The notes: generated by a model not told the origin, from the sequence alone. A stretch of 60,017 bases of DNA from an uncultured Alphaproteobacteria bacterium (GCA_937891825.1 CALAHN010000032.1:1-60017), one strand, 5' to 3'. Counted from the first letter of the stretch, positions 39,025 to 50,432 are shown. Numbers and translations: made by a program.

Positions 39025-40281
39025 TCAGAAATGTTCCTTGAACCAGCCCGCAAGACGGCCAAAAACACCATTGGCGCCACTTACTGCAGCCAAATGCGCA
39101 ATATCTGCGGCTGCGGCATCCTTCGCGGCGTATCGAAGCAGTCCGATGGCGGCCGCAAATCCAGGATCGCTCAGCCGTTCGTCGAGGCCGAGCATCCCTG
39201 TCGGCTTGCCGATCCGGGCGCGCTTGCCCATGACCCGGCCGGCAAGATCGGAGACGCCGTGCAGACTGGCGCCGCCGCCAGTGAGCACGAGCGAGCCCCC
39301 GGACGCCCGCTCCAGGCCAGCGTCCTTGATGCGCTGTTGCAGCATCTCGAAGATTTCCTCCATGCGGACATGGATGACCCGGACCAGGTCGGCGCGGGTC
39401 GCGGGCTGCTGACCGCCGGTTTCGTCGTCGCCGATCGGCGGCGCCGCGATAAAGCGCCGCTCATCGGCGGCGGCGGCGATGCAACTGCCCTCGATCGCCT
39501 TCAGCCGCTCCGCTTCCGCGACCGGCGTCTTCAGCACCAGGGCGATATCCTGGGTGACGGTCTGGCCGCCGACGGGAATGGAATCGACGAAGATCGGTTT
39601 GCCGCCCCGGAAGATTGCGACGCTCGTCGCGCCGCCGCCGATATCGATCACCGTGGCGCCCAGTTCCGCCTCATCCCGCGACAGGACGCCGAGACCGGCC
39701 GCGTATCCGGCCGCGACAAGCCCATCCACTTCGAGATGCGCCCTGGCGGCAGCCGCCTCGACGCTGCGCGCCGGGCCTTCGTCGGCGCTGACGATGTGCA
39801 AGGACACGCCCAGCTTTTCGCCGAACAGGCCGCGCGGATCGTCGATGCCGCGCGCATCGCCGACGGAGAAGCCAAGCGGCAGCACATGCAGCACCCGCCG
39901 GCCCAGAACCTGCGCCTGGGAGCGGGCGGATTGCAGCGCGCGCTGCACGTCCGCCTCCGCGATGGCGCGGCCGCCGATCGTCGTTTCGGCATGGGCCAGC
40001 GAGGACAGGGCCCCGCCGCCGGCCATCGCGACGAAGACGCTGTCGATGCGCTCGTCCGCCATGGTCTCGGCTTCCTGGACGACGGCGGAGATTGCGGCCG
40101 TCGCCGCATCCATGTCGACGATGACGCCTTTGCGGACGCCCGCCGCCGCCTGATGGCCGAACCCCAGCAATCGCGGTTTCCGGTCGCCGCCGATGCGGGC
40201 GATCACGCAGGCCATCTTCGCGCTGCCGACATCGAGCGCGGCGACAAGTCCGGACGGCGGCCTGATCAATTGTTTCGCCAT
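39025..40281 (-). CDS. ftsA: Cell division protein FtsA
   Basis: A 418-residue actin-like ATPase that tethers FtsZ to the membrane. Actin-family nucleotide motifs are present: ALDVGSAKMACVIARI (phosphate 1), VIDIGGGATSVAIF (phosphate 2) and LVLTGGGASLHGV (adenosine). The C-terminus FGRLAGWFKEHF is the expected amphipathic membrane-targeting helix. It is 15 bases downstream of ftsQ on the same strand. Confidence 0.97.
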   Translation of the reverse strand: MAKQLIRPPSGLVAALDVGSAKMACVIARIGGDRKPRLLGFGHQAAAGVRKGVIVDMDAATAAISAVVQEAETMADERIDSVFVAMAGGGALSSLAHAETTIGGRAIAEADVQRALQSARSQAQVLGRRVLHVLPLGFSVGDARGIDDPRGLFGEKLGVSLHIVSADEGPARSVEAAAARAHLEVDGLVAAGYAAGLGVLSRDEAELGATVIDIGGGATSVAIFRGGKPIFVDSIPVGGQTVTQDIALVLKTPVAEAERLKAIEGSCIAAAADERRFIAAPPIGDDETGGQQPATRADLVRVIHVRMEEIFEMLQQRIKDAGLERASGGSLVLTGGGASLHGVSDLAGRVMGKRARIGKPTGMLGLDERLSDPGFAAAIGLLRYAAKDAAAADIAHLAAVSGANGVFGRLAGWFKEHF

Positions 40282-40296
40282 GTATACGCTATCCCC

Positions 40297-41163
40297 TTAA
40301 CTAGGCCGGCCGGCGGCGGCCGTCGGCGCGTCTGCGGCGCCCGGCGCCATACGGACGATCAGACGGTCGTTCAAACGAAGATCGATGGCGACGATGTCGC
40401 GCCCGAACAGGTCCTGCTCCCGGTCGATGGCGACGAGGCGCGCGAGCGCTGCGCCGGGCGCGTCCGCCGGCAAGCGCAGATCGATGCGGTCGTCGATGCG
40501 GATCGTCCAGCGCCGCTCGGCGACGAAGACCGCCGCCGTCATCCGCCGCGCGATCTCGGGCGTCTCGCCGACCAGCGCCATCAAGGCGCGCACTTCATCG
40601 TTGGCGCCCTTGCCGACCAGGATGGGCAAGCGCCCGAACCCATCGGCCGCGATGCCGGGAACGACGTCGCCGTCGGCGTCGATGACCGTCAGGCGATGCT
40701 CCAGCTGCCAAAGCGCAACCGGTACGCGCTCCGTCAGATCGACATGGATCTGGCGCGGCAGGGTGCGCGCGACGACCGCGTCCTTGATCCACGGCAGTTC
40801 GAGCAGCCGGGCGCGCGCCGCCTTCGGATCGAATTCCAGGATCGGCTCGCCTCGAACGGCGCCGACCGCCGCCAGCACATCGCCCCTGTCCGAGCGGTGA
40901 AGGTTTTTGACCCAGACCTGATCGATTTCAAAGCCCAGGCGCAAGCTCGCGAGCAAAGCTTCGGACTTGACCCTGGCGGCGAAGCTATCCGGCCCGCCCT
41001 CGCTCCAGACGACCCAGACGATGCCGGCGGTCAGCCCGCCGATCAGCGCCCATGGCGCCAGCACCGCGAGCCAGGTCGCGGCTTTCCAAAGGCTGATGCG
41101 CCGCCGGCGCCGGGTCGGCGCCTTGGCGGCCGGTTTGGCTCTATGAGGGATCAAGGCCCGCAT
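40297..41163 (-). CDS. ftsQ: Cell division protein FtsQ
   Basis: A 288-residue bitopic membrane protein. A basic cytoplasmic tail (KAPTRRRRRISLWK) precedes one transmembrane segment at about residues 30-53, followed by a POTRA domain (FEIDQVWVKNLHRSDRGDVLAAV) and the FtsQ beta domain in the periplasm. It links early and late divisome proteins. The start overlaps the ddl stop by 13 bases, as commonly seen in dcw clusters. Confidence 0.95.
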   Translation of the reverse strand: MRALIPHRAKPAAKAPTRRRRRISLWKAATWLAVLAPWALIGGLTAGIVWVVWSEGGPDSFAARVKSEALLASLRLGFEIDQVWVKNLHRSDRGDVLAAVGAVRGEPILEFDPKAARARLLELPWIKDAVVARTLPRQIHVDLTERVPVALWQLEHRLTVIDADGDVVPGIAADGFGRLPILVGKGANDEVRALMALVGETPEIARRMTAAVFVAERRWTIRIDDRIDLRLPADAPGAALARLVAIDREQDLFGRDIVAIDLRLNDRLIVRMAPGAADAPTAAAGRPS

Positions 41164-42065
41164 CGCGCATCCTCCACCATCCAGGCGACGAGCGACGGAA
41201 AGTCGATCCCGGCATTCTCCGCGATCTCCGGCACGAGGGAGGTTTCCGTCATGCCGGGCTGGGTATTCACTTCAAGCAGATACAGGCCCTCGGCGTCGGG
41301 CCGCCGGTCGTCCCAGCGAAAATCGGACCGCGTGACGCCGCGACAGCCCAAGGCCCGATGCGCTTCGACGGCGACCGCTTCCGCCCGACGCAACAGCACG
41401 TCCGGAAGGTCGGTCGGCTGGCGATGCAACGACCCGCCCGGCGCATATTTCGCGTCATAATCGTAGAAAGCCCGGTCGGAGACGATTTCGAGCACGCCAA
41501 GCGGCTTGCCGTCCATCACGGCGACTGTCAGTTCGCGGCCCGGCACATAGCGCTCGACCAGCGCCTCGTCGCCGAACGCCCAGTCCTGGGCCAGCGGCGG
41601 CCGGTTGTCCCGGTCGCGCACGATCAGCACCCCGACGCTGGAGCCTTCCCGCGTCGGCTTAACCACATAGGGCGCTTCAAAAACGTCGTGCGCATCCTTG
41701 AGCGCCGCGACGCGGCCTTCCGGCGTCTGGATGCCGCGGCTGCGGAAGATTGCGCAGGCGGCAGGCTTGTCCATCGCCAGCGCCGAGGCGAGCACGCCGG
41801 AATGGGTATAGGGCAGGCCAAGCAGCTCCAGCAGGCCCTGGATGCAGCCATCCTCGCCGAAGCGGCCATGCAGCGCGTTGAAGACGACGTCCGGCCTGGG
41901 CGCCAGCGCCGCGAACAGCGCCGGAACGCCGCCTTTGGCGTCGAAATCGATCGCCGCGACGTCGTAGCCCTTGGCGCGCAGGGCCGCGACGCAGGCTTCG
42001 CCTGAAGCCAGCGAGACCGCGCGCTCCGCCGACAAGCCGCCCATCAGGACTGCTACCCGTTTCAT
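41151..42065 (-). CDS. ddl: D-alanine--D-alanine ligase
   Basis: A 304-residue ATP-grasp enzyme making D-Ala-D-Ala for the peptidoglycan stem peptide. Motifs are VLMGGLSAERAVSLASG, NALHGRFGEDGCIQGLLELL, PYVVKPTREGSSVGV and LLEVNTQPGMTETSLVPE with the metal-binding Glu and Asn. Length matches the DdlB form found in dcw clusters. Its ATG overlaps the murB stop (ATGA) and its end overlaps ftsQ. Confidence 0.97.
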   Translation of the reverse strand: MKRVAVLMGGLSAERAVSLASGEACVAALRAKGYDVAAIDFDAKGGVPALFAALAPRPDVVFNALHGRFGEDGCIQGLLELLGLPYTHSGVLASALAMDKPAACAIFRSRGIQTPEGRVAALKDAHDVFEAPYVVKPTREGSSVGVLIVRDRDNRPPLAQDWAFGDEALVERYVPGRELTVAVMDGKPLGVLEIVSDRAFYDYDAKYAPGGSLHRQPTDLPDVLLRRAEAVAVEAHRALGCRGVTRSDFRWDDRRPDAEGLYLLEVNTQPGMTETSLVPEIAENAGIDFPSLVAWMVEDARCGP

Positions 42066-42979
42066 TGGCCCAACGCCCGGCCGACGCGCTTGATTTCCCA
42101 GTCGAGCATGACGCCGGTCCTTTCGCGCACCTGGCGCCGCACCGCCTCGCCAAGCGCTTCGATATCGGCGGCGGTCGCGCCCTCTTCGGCGATCAGGAAG
42201 TTGCAGTGCTTCTCGGAAACATGGACGGCGCCCATCCGCATGCCGCGACAGCCGGCGGCGTCGATCGCTTCCCAGGCCTTGCCGCCCGGCGGATTGCGGA
42301 ACGTGCTGCCGCCGGTGCGGGTCCGAAGCGGCTGGCTCGCCTCGCGCGCGGCCTGCACGGCGCGGAGCCGGGCGCGGACGGCGTCCGGCGCGTCCGGCGT
42401 CCCTCGGAACGCCGCCCGCGCCACGATCGCGTCGGCGGCGAGGTCGGAATGGCGGTAGGCCAGATTCAAGCTTGCCGGCGTCATCCGGCGGACGGCGCCG
42501 TCGCGGCCGACCACGTCCGCCCAGACCAGCACGTCCTTCACTTCGCCGCCGTAAGCGCCGGCGTTCATGCGCACCGCGCCGCCGACGGAGCCCGGCACGC
42601 CGGAGAGGAATTCCAGCCCGGCAAGGCCGGCGTCCGCCGCTTTCAGGGCGACATTGGCGGACAGGCCGCCGGCGCCGGCGATGACAAGATCCCCCGCAAC
42701 CTCCGACGCGGCGAACGGGCCGCGCAGCAGCACGACGACGCCTTCGATCCCGCCGTCCCGGATAATCACGTTCGAGCCGACGCCGAGCGGCCAGACCGGC
42801 GTCTCGACCGGCAGGGCCGCGAGAAAGGCCGAGAGGTCATCGGCGTCGGCCGGGCGGAACAGCACGTCGGCCGGGCCGCCGACGCGGAACCAGGTGAACC
42901 GGGCGAGCGGCGCATCGAACGCCAGTCGTCCCCTGACCTCAGGCCATGCGCTTGTCGGGAGTTTCGCCGCCGCCATCAT
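42062..42979 (-). CDS. murB: UDP-N-acetylenolpyruvoylglucosamine reductase
   Basis: A 305-residue FAD enzyme that reduces UDP-GlcNAc-enolpyruvate to UDP-MurNAc. FAD-binding segments are [17 protein letters not shown] and [34 protein letters not shown] follows, and [11 protein letters not shown] carries the catalytic Ser. It is of the type II form without the extra loop of E. coli MurB. The ATG at 42979 gives a four-base overlap with the murC stop; a longer start at 43030 is unlikely. Confidence 0.96.
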   Translation of the reverse strand: MMAAAKLPTSAWPEVRGRLAFDAPLARFTWFRVGGPADVLFRPADADDLSAFLAALPVETPVWPLGVGSNVIIRDGGIEGVVVLLRGPFAASEVAGDLVIAGAGGLSANVALKAADAGLAGLEFLSGVPGSVGGAVRMNAGAYGGEVKDVLVWADVVGRDGAVRRMTPASLNLAYRHSDLAADAIVARAAFRGTPDAPDAVRARLRAVQAAREASQPLRTRTGGSTFRNPPGGKAWEAIDAAGCRGMRMGAVHVSEKHCNFLIAEEGATAADIEALGEAVRRQVRERTGVMLDWEIKRVGRALGQ

Positions 42980-44394
42980 GACCTGGCGTCCAATATGGCT
43001 TGTAGTTCGTCCGGCAGGGCGGCGGCCCAACGGGTGATCGTGCCCGCGCCCAGGCAGATGACGTAGTCGCCGGAACCGACATCGGACGCGACCGCCGCCG
43101 CCAGGGCGTCGGGTCCTGCAATGGTTTCGACCGATTTGTGGCCGTGGGCGATCAATCCGGCGGCGAGAGCCGCCGCATCGACGCCGGGCAGCGGGTCTTC
43201 GCCAGCGGCATAGACGGGCGCGACGATCACGCGGTCGGCGTCATTGAAGCAGGTGCAGAAGCCCTCCATCAGCTCCTTCAACCGGCTATAGCGATGCGGC
43301 TGCATGACGGCGATGACCCGCCCGGTCGCGACGCTTCGGGCGGCGGCCAACACCGCCGCGATCTCGACCGGGTGGTGGCCGTAATCGTCGATCACCGTGA
43401 CGCCATGGACTTCGCCGGTCTTGGTGAACCGGCGCTTCACGCCGCCGAAGGCCGCCAGTCCGCGCCGGATCTGCGCATCGACCAGGCCAAGCTCCAGCCC
43501 GATCGCGACCGCGACCAGCGCGTTCTGGACGTTGTGCCGCCCGAACATCGGCAGGGACAGGCCCTCCAGCCGCGTATCCTGCCGGGCGCCGGGCAGCCGC
43601 GCGACCACATCGAAGCGGGCGCCGTCGGCGCCGAGGGTGACATCTTCCGCCCGGACGTCGGCTTGCGGGTTGAAGCCATAGGTGATGATGCGGCGGTCGC
43701 GCACCGCGGCCGTCAGGGCCTGCGCCTCCGGATGGTCGGCGCAGACGACCGCGAAGCCATAGAACGGGATGTTCTCGATGAAGGCCCGGTAGGCCTTGCG
43801 CACGGCGTCGAACGATCCCCAGTGATCCAGGTGCTCCGGATCGACATTGGTCACGACCGCGACGGTCGATGGCAGTTTCAGGAAGGCGCCGTCGCTTTCG
43901 TCGGCCTCGACGACCATCCAGTCGCCGCCGCCGAGATAGGCGTTGTTGCCAAGCGCGTTGATGATGCCGCCATTGATGACCGTCGGGTCCATGCCGGCTT
44001 CCGCCAGCACGCCGGCGACCAGCGACGTTGTCGTCGTCTTGCCGTGGGTGCCGCCGATGGCGATGGAGGACTTGAGGCGCATCAGCTCCGCCAGCATTTC
44101 CGCCCGCCGGACCACCGGCACGCGGCGGGCGCGGGCGGCGTCCACTTCCGGGTTGCCCGAGCGGATCGCCGACGACACGACGACGACCGCCGCTTCGCCG
44201 ATATTGGCGGCGGCATGGCCGATATGCACCGGCACGCCAAGGTCGCGCAGCCGTTCGACATTCGGGCCGTCGGCGACGTCCGAGCCCTGCACCTTGTAGC
44301 CGAGATTGCGCAGCACTTCGGCGATGCCGCTCATGCCGATGCCGCCGATGCCGACAAAATGGATGGGTCCGATATCCAGCGGAATCCGGTTCAT
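42976..44394 (-). CDS. murC: UDP-N-acetylmuramate--L-alanine ligase
   Basis: A 472-residue Mur ligase adding L-Ala to UDP-MurNAc. It has [16 protein letters not shown] (UDP-sugar domain), the ATP loop [15 protein letters not shown] at about residue 114, [12 protein letters not shown], and [13 protein letters not shown] typical of MurC. It overlaps murG and murB by four bases on either side, consistent with tight translational coupling. Confidence 0.98.
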   Translation of the reverse strand: MNRIPLDIGPIHFVGIGGIGMSGIAEVLRNLGYKVQGSDVADGPNVERLRDLGVPVHIGHAAANIGEAAVVVVSSAIRSGNPEVDAARARRVPVVRRAEMLAELMRLKSSIAIGGTHGKTTTTSLVAGVLAEAGMDPTVINGGIINALGNNAYLGGGDWMVVEADESDGAFLKLPSTVAVVTNVDPEHLDHWGSFDAVRKAYRAFIENIPFYGFAVVCADHPEAQALTAAVRDRRIITYGFNPQADVRAEDVTLGADGARFDVVARLPGARQDTRLEGLSLPMFGRHNVQNALVAVAIGLELGLVDAQIRRGLAAFGGVKRRFTKTGEVHGVTVIDDYGHHPVEIAAVLAAARSVATGRVIAVMQPHRYSRLKELMEGFCTCFNDADRVIVAPVYAAGEDPLPGVDAAALAAGLIAHGHKSVETIAGPDALAAAVASDVGSGDYVICLGAGTITRWAAALPDELQAILDARS

Positions 44395-45515
44395 GCCGCA
44401 ATCCCCCGAATGGCGGTCGAACGGCCGCCGCGACCGTCCGAGGGCTTGGCGGCCGTCTGGATCAGATCGGCGAGGGCTTCGGCCGCGTCGGGCCTGCCGG
44501 CGGTCAGCGCCGCGGCGGCTGCGGCGGCGAGCCCATCGGGCGCCGACAGGATGCGCTCGATTTCAGCGGCGAGCCGCTCCGGCGTCGCATCGGCTTCGGC
44601 GATCCGCCAGGCGCCGCCAGCTTCGACCAGGGCCGACGCATTCGCGGTCTGGTGATCGTCGAGCGCTGCGGCGAACGGGATCAGGATGGCGGGCCGGCCG
44701 GCGGCGGCAAGCTCCGCGACCGTCGACGCCCCGGCGCGGGCGATGACCAGGTGCGCCGCCGCAAGGCGCTGGGGCATATCGCCGAAGAACGCGGCGAGCT
44801 CCGCCTGAAGTCCGGCGTCCCGATAAGCAGCTTCGACGGCCGGAAGGTCCTCCGGCCGGCACTGCTGGACGATGCTGAGGCGGGCCTTGATCGGCGCAGG
44901 AAGTGCGGCCAGCGCCGCCGGCAGGACAGCGCTCAATACCCGTGCGCCCTGGCTGCCGCCGAAGATCAGCACAGCGATCGGGCCTTCGGCCTGCGGCGCC
45001 GCATAGGGCCGTGCGCCAATCGCCGCGATCTGGCGCCGCACGGGATTGCCGACATAAGTCGCCTGCTCCGCTTGAACGCCGCGCACCGCCGGGAAGGCTG
45101 TCGCGATACACGTGACCCGGCTGGCGAGCTTGCGGTTGACCCGGCCAAGCACCGCGTTCTGATCGTGGATGACGGTCGCCCGACCGCGCAGGATCGCCGC
45201 GATCATCGTCGGCAAGCTCGGGAACCCGCCGAAGCCGACCACGACATCGGCGCGGCCACGGCCGATCAGGCGCCAGGCTTGCAGCACTCCGCGAGCGATG
45301 GTCAGCGCGCCCAGCAGCTTCTCGCCCGGATTGCCGCTCAGCCCGCTCGCCACGACGGTGGCGGTTTCGATGTCGCTCTCGAACTGACGCCCGCGCACAT
45401 CGGTCGCGATGACGACCCGATGCCCGCGCCCATGGAGCGCCGACGCCGCCGCCAGAGCCGGGAAGACATGGCCGCCGGTGCCGCCGGCTGCGAGGATGAT
45501 GCGCAGGGGCCGCAT
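44391..45515 (-). CDS. murG: UDP-GlcNAc:lipid I N-acetylglucosaminyltransferase
   Basis: A 374-residue GT-B glycosyltransferase that converts lipid I to lipid II at the inner face of the membrane. The N-terminal glycine loop is [14 protein letters not shown], and the donor-binding half has [11 protein letters not shown] and [22 protein letters not shown]. Its start shares a base with the ftsW stop (TAATG). The C-terminus is a little longer than in E. coli and rich in Ala. Confidence 0.97.
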   Translation of the reverse strand: MRPLRIILAAGGTGGHVFPALAAASALHGRGHRVVIATDVRGRQFESDIETATVVASGLSGNPGEKLLGALTIARGVLQAWRLIGRGRADVVVGFGGFPSLPTMIAAILRGRATVIHDQNAVLGRVNRKLASRVTCIATAFPAVRGVQAEQATYVGNPVRRQIAAIGARPYAAPQAEGPIAVLIFGGSQGARVLSAVLPAALAALPAPIKARLSIVQQCRPEDLPAVEAAYRDAGLQAELAAFFGDMPQRLAAAHLVIARAGASTVAELAAAGRPAILIPFAAALDDHQTANASALVEAGGAWRIAEADATPERLAAEIERILSAPDGLAAAAAAALTAGRPDAAEALADLIQTAAKPSDGRGGRSTAIRGIAA

Positions 45516-46639
45516 TATGCGTCGTCCTCCGGCCCGAGGCGCTTGCGGGTCAGCGCAAGCGCGAAGCCCATGCCGATCGCCAGCGCGAACAAGGAGGAGC
45601 CGCCATAGCTGATGAACGGCAGCGTCATGCCCTTCGTCGGTATGAGCGCCAGGGTCGATCCCAGATTGACCAGCGCCTGGGAGCCGAACACCGCGGCCAA
45701 CCCCGATACGGACAGCATGATGAACAAGCCGCCGTCCGACAGCGCGCGATAGAACGTCCGCAGCACGACGAAGGCGAAGATCGCCACGATGACGACGCAG
45801 GCGATCAGGCCGAATTCTTCGCCCGCGACCGCAAAGATGAAGTCAGAATGGGCGTCCGGCAGCGCGCCCTTGATAATCCCGTCGCCAGGTCCCTTGCCGA
45901 TCAGGCCGCCGGCCCGGAAGGCGTTCAACGACATGTCGATCTGATAGGTATCGCCGGAGGCGGGGTCGAGGAAGCGGTCGACGCGGCTCGTCACGTGCGG
46001 CACATAGAGATAGGCCAGCCCGAACCCGCTAAGCGCCGCCATGCCCATCAGGCCCGCGAACCAGAGCGAGATGCCGGCGATGAAGACCTGCGCCCCGAAC
46101 ACGGCCGTCATCACGACCGAGGAGCCGACATCCGGCTGCACTGCGGTCAGTCCGAACGGAATTATAAAGACCAGGAAGGCGGCGATCAGGTAGCCGCTGT
46201 CGCCGCGCTGCCGGAACTGGGTCAGCATCCAGGCGGCCAGAACCGCCATGGCGGGCTTGGCGAACTCCGACGCCTGCAGCGAAAAGCCGCCGATCGGGAT
46301 CCAGCGGCGGGCGCCCTTGATCTCGACGCCGATCACCTGCGTCGCGACCAACGCAATAGCCGAGCCGACGAGCAGCGCCAGCGCCGCCATGCGCGTCTGG
46401 CGCGGCGTCATCAGGGAGCAGACAAACATCGCCGCCGCCGCGAACGGCAGCAGCAGCAGATGTCGCTTGACGAAATGGAAGGTCGGCGCATCGATGCGCT
46501 CGGCGACGCTGGGACTGGCGATAATGACCATGATGAGGCCGATCGCCATCAGCCCCAACAGCGCCGCCAACAAGGACCGGTCGACCGTCCACCACCAGCG
46601 GCCGACGACGGTGTTGTCGCCTCTTTGAATGCCGATCAT
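45515..46639 (-). CDS. ftsW: Peptidoglycan glycosyltransferase FtsW
   Basis: A 374-residue SEDS-family membrane protein that polymerises lipid II at the septum with FtsI. About ten hydrophobic segments are present, and the SEDS signature is IPTKGMTLPFISYGGSSLF near the C-terminus. The conserved GDGIIKGALPDAHSDFIFAVAGEEFG block is intact. The start at 46639 gives an ATGA overlap with the murD stop; an extension to 46741 would run into murD and is Arg-rich and implausible. Confidence 0.96.
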   Translation of the reverse strand: MIGIQRGDNTVVGRWWWTVDRSLLAALLGLMAIGLIMVIIASPSVAERIDAPTFHFVKRHLLLLPFAAAAMFVCSLMTPRQTRMAALALLVGSAIALVATQVIGVEIKGARRWIPIGGFSLQASEFAKPAMAVLAAWMLTQFRQRGDSGYLIAAFLVFIIPFGLTAVQPDVGSSVVMTAVFGAQVFIAGISLWFAGLMGMAALSGFGLAYLYVPHVTSRVDRFLDPASGDTYQIDMSLNAFRAGGLIGKGPGDGIIKGALPDAHSDFIFAVAGEEFGLIACVVIVAIFAFVVLRTFYRALSDGGLFIMLSVSGLAAVFGSQALVNLGSTLALIPTKGMTLPFISYGGSSLFALAIGMGFALALTRKRLGPEDDA

Positions 46640-47961
46640 GCGACCGCTCCTTGATGGCGGGCGGACGGCAGTTGGCCGACGGCGTCGCGGAAGGCGGCGC
46701 CGCGGGCTTCGTAGCTCTCGAACTGATCGAAGGACGCGCATGCGGGCGACAGCAGCACGACCGACGGCAGGGGATCGGACTGCGCGGCCTTGTGCGCCGC
46801 CTGGATGGCGGGTTCGAGCGCGCCCGAGCGGACGACCGGCAGGCCCGGCGCCATCGCCGCCAACTGGCGGGCGAATTCCGCTTCCGCCTTGCCGATCAGA
46901 AACACGCCGGCGATCCGGTCGAGCCAGGGCTCGACGCCCTTCAGGCCGCCATCCTTGGGCAGTCCGCCGGCGATCCAGTAAATCCGGTCGAAGCTGGCGA
47001 GCGCCCGCGCCGTCGCCGCGGCGTTGGTCGCTTTCGAATCGTTGATATAGCGCACCCGATCGATCCGCCGCGTCAGTTCCTGACGGTGCGGCAGGCCTGG
47101 GAAATCGCCGAGGCCGGCCGCGATCACGCCGTGGCTGAGGCCGAGCGCTTCGGCCGTCCGATAGGCCGCGGCCGCATTCTGGCGATTGTGCCGGCCGAGC
47201 AAGGCGGGGCCGGGCAGCGCGCCGTTCAAGCTGTCGCTGGCGGAAATCGGCAGCACGCGCATGCGGTCGGCCAGACGTTTCTGCAGCCAGACGCCGTGCG
47301 GATCGTCCACGCCGACGATCGCGACGCCGGCCCCATCGAAAATGCGGCGCTTGACGGCGGCATAGCGGTGCATCCCGGCATGCCGGTCCAGATGGTCCGG
47401 CTCCAGGTTCAGCAGGATCGCGATATCGAAGCGCGGCCGGGGGGTCAGTTCCAATTGGTAGGACGACATCTCCAGGACGTAGATTCCGTCCGCGTTCAAG
47501 CTTGGCAGACCGAGCGTCGGCGGCCCGAGGTTGCCGCCGACCCCGACCTTCAGGCCGGCCCGTTCAAGGATATGCGCGATCAGGGCGGTCGTGGTCGATT
47601 TGCCATTCGACCCGGTGACGCCGACGAACCGCGCCCCGCCCGGCGCATCGAACAGCAGTTGGATATCGCTGATCAGCGGCACCCCGGCGATCCGCGCGGC
47701 GCGGGCGGCAGGCAGCGGGGCGGGCGCCAGGAACGGCGCGCCGGGGCTCCAGACAATCGCTTTCATGCCGTCCAGCGATGCGGTCGCCAGATCGCCGATC
47801 TTTGCGCCTGCGGCCGCGGCGGCGGCGCGCAGCGGCTCCGCGTCGTCCCATGCCAGCACGCGGGCGCCGCCGGCGACCAGCGCCTTGACCGCCGCCATGC
47901 CAGTTCGGCCAAGCCCGAAGACGCCGTAGCGTTCGCCTTTGAGGTGGGAGAGATCGATCAT
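46636..47961 (-). CDS. murD: UDP-N-acetylmuramoylalanine--D-glutamate ligase
   Basis: A 441-residue Mur ligase adding D-Glu. Features are YGVFGLGRTGMAAVKALVAGG at the N-terminus, the ATP loop GVTGSNGKSTTTALIAHIL, LNLEPDHLDRH and INDSKATNAAATARALASF. It lies four bases after mraY and overlaps ftsW by four bases. Confidence 0.97.
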   Translation of the reverse strand: MIDLSHLKGERYGVFGLGRTGMAAVKALVAGGARVLAWDDAEPLRAAAAAAGAKIGDLATASLDGMKAIVWSPGAPFLAPAPLPAARAARIAGVPLISDIQLLFDAPGGARFVGVTGSNGKSTTTALIAHILERAGLKVGVGGNLGPPTLGLPSLNADGIYVLEMSSYQLELTPRPRFDIAILLNLEPDHLDRHAGMHRYAAVKRRIFDGAGVAIVGVDDPHGVWLQKRLADRMRVLPISASDSLNGALPGPALLGRHNRQNAAAAYRTAEALGLSHGVIAAGLGDFPGLPHRQELTRRIDRVRYINDSKATNAAATARALASFDRIYWIAGGLPKDGGLKGVEPWLDRIAGVFLIGKAEAEFARQLAAMAPGLPVVRSGALEPAIQAAHKAAQSDPLPSVVLLSPACASFDQFESYEARGAAFRDAVGQLPSARHQGAVA

Positions 47962-47965
47962 CGCC

Positions 47966-49054
47966 TCACCTGAGTTTCAATGTGGCGAGGCCGGCAAGCG
48001 CCAGCACCGATGCGATGATCCAGAAGCGGATGACGATGGTCGGTTCCGCCCAGCCCTTCTTCTCGAAATGATGGTGCAGCGGCGCCATCCGGAAGACGCG
48101 CTTGCCGGTCAGTTTGAAGGACGCGACCTGGACGATCACCGAAACCGTTTCCAGCACGAACAGGCCGCCGACGATCGCCAGCACCAGTTCGTGTTTCGCG
48201 ACGACCGCAATCGCGCCGAGCGCGCCGCCGCAGGCGAGGCTGCCCGTATCGCCCATGAAGACCATGGCCGGCGGCGCGTTGAACCAGAGGAAGCCAAGGC
48301 TCGCGCCGCAAAGCGCCGCGCACAGGATCGCGAGTTCGCCGGCGCCCGGCACATAAAGAATTTGCAGGTATTCCGAAAACACGATGTTGCCCGCGAGATA
48401 GGCGATCAGCGCGAAGACCGCGGCCGCGATCATCACCGGCACGATCGCAAGGCCGTCCAGCCCGTCGGTCAGGTTCACGGCATTGGACGCGCCCGTCATC
48501 ACCAGCATGGCGAAGGGAATGAAAAAGAGGCCGAGATTGAGCAGCAGGTCCTTGAAGAACGGCACGGCCAGACCGTCGGCGAGGTTCGCCGGCGTCGTCG
48601 TCATGATGGCGACCGCCGCCACGAAGCTGATCGCCAGTTGGCCTGCGAATTTCCATCGGCTTGGCAGGCCCCTGGCGTTCCGCTTGGTCAACTTCAGATA
48701 GTCGTCGCCGAAGCCGATGAGGCCGAAGCCGCCGGTGACCAGCAGCACGGTCCAGACATAGGGATTGGAGAGATCGGCCCAGAGCAGGGTCGAAACCGTC
48801 AACGCGAACAGGATCAGGACGCCGCCCATGGTCGGCGTGCCGCGCTTGGTCAGAATGTGGGATTCGGGACCGTCCGCGCGGATCGGCTGGCCCTCGCCCT
48901 GCTTCGACTTCAGCCAGCGGATGACCCAGGGACCGAACACAAAGCTGAGGAACAATGCCGTGACGACGGCGCCGGCCGCCCGGAACGTCAGATACCGGAA
49001 CAGATTGAAGGCCTGAAAATCGTCCGCGAACGCGGGGAGCAGATTATAGAGCAC
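47966..49054 (-). CDS. mraY: Phospho-N-acetylmuramoyl-pentapeptide transferase
   Basis: A 362-residue polytopic enzyme that makes lipid I. Signatures are [38 protein letters not shown] and [13 protein letters not shown] choose the GTG at 49054 because GGAGGG stands eight bases upstream and the resulting protein starts at the usual point (VLYNLL) with the normal length; an ATG at 49081 would place the ribosome binding site inside the coding region. It overlaps the murF end by 11 bases. Confidence 0.96.
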   Translation of the reverse strand: MLYNLLPAFADDFQAFNLFRYLTFRAAGAVVTALFLSFVFGPWVIRWLKSKQGEGQPIRADGPESHILTKRGTPTMGGVLILFALTVSTLLWADLSNPYVWTVLLVTGGFGLIGFGDDYLKLTKRNARGLPSRWKFAGQLAISFVAAVAIMTTTPANLADGLAVPFFKDLLLNLGLFFIPFAMLVMTGASNAVNLTDGLDGLAIVPVMIAAAVFALIAYLAGNIVFSEYLQILYVPGAGELAILCAALCGASLGFLWFNAPPAMVFMGDTGSLACGGALGAIAVVAKHELVLAIVGGLFVLETVSVIVQVASFKLTGKRVFRMAPLHHHFEKKGWAEPTIVIRFWIIASVLALAGLATLKLR

Positions 49055-50432
49055 GACCTGCCCCCTCCAAAGCTTGGACAACCTGAGCCATGCCCATCCC
49101 GAGCGAGCCCTTCACCAGCACGACATCGCCTGCCGCGACCATTTCCCCGGCCCGCGCCGCCAGCGCCGCCGCGTCGGGTTCCCAGATGCCGCATGCCGCG
49201 TCCGGCAGGGCTTGCATGAAATGCCGCGTCGCCCGACCGGCGCCGTGGGCGCGATCGAGCTTGGCCTGGATAAACGCTTCGCCGAGGCCGGCATGATCGG
49301 CGTCCGTCCGCTCGCCAAGCTCCAGCATGTCGCCCAGGACGACGACGCGGCGGCCGCCGGGGGCCGGACGCGCCAAAGCCAGAGCCGCGAACGCGGCGCG
49401 GACAGCCGCCGGGCTCGCGTTATAACTTTCGTCGATCAGGTCGATCCGCCCGGCCGTGCGGCGCTCGCCCCGTCCGGCTGGCGCTTTCGTCGCCGCGAGC
49501 GCCGCGGCAGCGGCATCGAGGTCGCCGCCAAGCGCCGCGACCGCGCCCATGACCGCAAGGCTGTTCATCGCCCAATGGCGGCCGGCCGCGCCAAGCCGCC
49601 AGCGCACGGGCTGTCCAAGCACGTCAGCCGCGACCGTCGAGCCGGCTTCGGCCAACTCCAGCCCGGTCAGGCGGATATCCGCGCCAGCCGCTTCGCCGAA
49701 CCGCAAGATGCGGCGCGGCGCCGCTTTGGCCGCAAGCCGCTCGGTCAAGGAATCGTCCGCGTTCAGGACCGCGACGCCGTCGTCGGAGAGGCCCTCGAAG
49801 ATTTCCGCCTTCGCATCCGCGACAGCTTCGATGCTGTCGAAGAATGCCGTGTGCGCCGGCGCAATGCGCGTGACGACGGCGACATCCGGGCGGACCATGC
49901 GCGTCAGCGGCCGAAGCTCGCCCGCATGGTTCATGCCGAGTTCGATCGCGGCGAAGCCAACGTCCTGGGGCATGCGCGCGAGCGAGAGCGGCGCGCCCCA
50001 GTGATTGTTCAGGTTGCCCATGCTGGCATGACAGGCCCCAAGCCCGCCGAGCGCCAGCCGCAGCATTTCCTTCGTGCCGGTCTTGCCGACGCTGCCTGTC
50101 ACCGCGACGACCTGCGCGGCCGTGCGCTTGCGGGCGGCGATGGCCAGGGCTTCGAGGCCGCGCAAGCTATCCGCGACCGTGAGCAGGCGCGGATCGTCGG
50201 CCGCGACGTCCTTCGGCGTTCGATGGACGACGGCGGCGACGGCGCCGGCGGCGAACGCCGCCGCCACATAGTCATGACCGTCAAGCCGGTCGCCGACGAT
50301 GGCGACGAAGAGGGCGCCGGCCCGAACCTGCCGGCTATCGATCTCAACGCTCTCCGCCGCCCATGACCCGACGGGCTGGAGGCCGAGGGCGCGGGCGGCG
50401 GCTTGTGACGTCCAAAGGGGGGCCTGGCTCAT
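49044..50432 (-). CDS. murF: UDP-N-acetylmuramoyl-tripeptide--D-alanyl-D-alanine ligase
   Basis: A 462-residue Mur ligase adding D-Ala-D-Ala, completing the pentapeptide. The ATP loop is [18 protein letters not shown], and [19 protein letters not shown] is characteristic of MurF. Its ATG overlaps the murE stop by four bases. Upstream ddl product is supplied by the same cluster. Confidence 0.97.
   Translation of the reverse strand: MSQAPLWTSQAAARALGLQPVGSWAAESVEIDSRQVRAGALFVAIVGDRLDGHDYVAAAFAAGAVAAVVHRTPKDVAADDPRLLTVADSLRGLEALAIAARKRTAAQVVAVTGSVGKTGTKEMLRLALGGLGACHASMGNLNNHWGAPLSLARMPQDVGFAAIELGMNHAGELRPLTRMVRPDVAVVTRIAPAHTAFFDSIEAVADAKAEIFEGLSDDGVAVLNADDSLTERLAAKAAPRRILRFGEAAGADIRLTGLELAEAGSTVAADVLGQPVRWRLGAAGRHWAMNSLAVMGAVAALGGDLDAAAAALAATKAPAGRGERRTAGRIDLIDESYNASPAAVRAAFAALALARPAPGGRRVVVLGDMLELGERTDADHAGLGEAFIQAKLDRAHGAGRATRHFMQALPDAACGIWEPDAAALAARAGEMVAAGDVVLVKGSLGMGMAQVVQALEGAGRAL

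Noticed and set aside
39031-41460. Rightward open frame of about 809 codons across ftsA, ftsQ and ddl
   Set aside because: Antisense to conserved dcw genes; no motif, no start signal.
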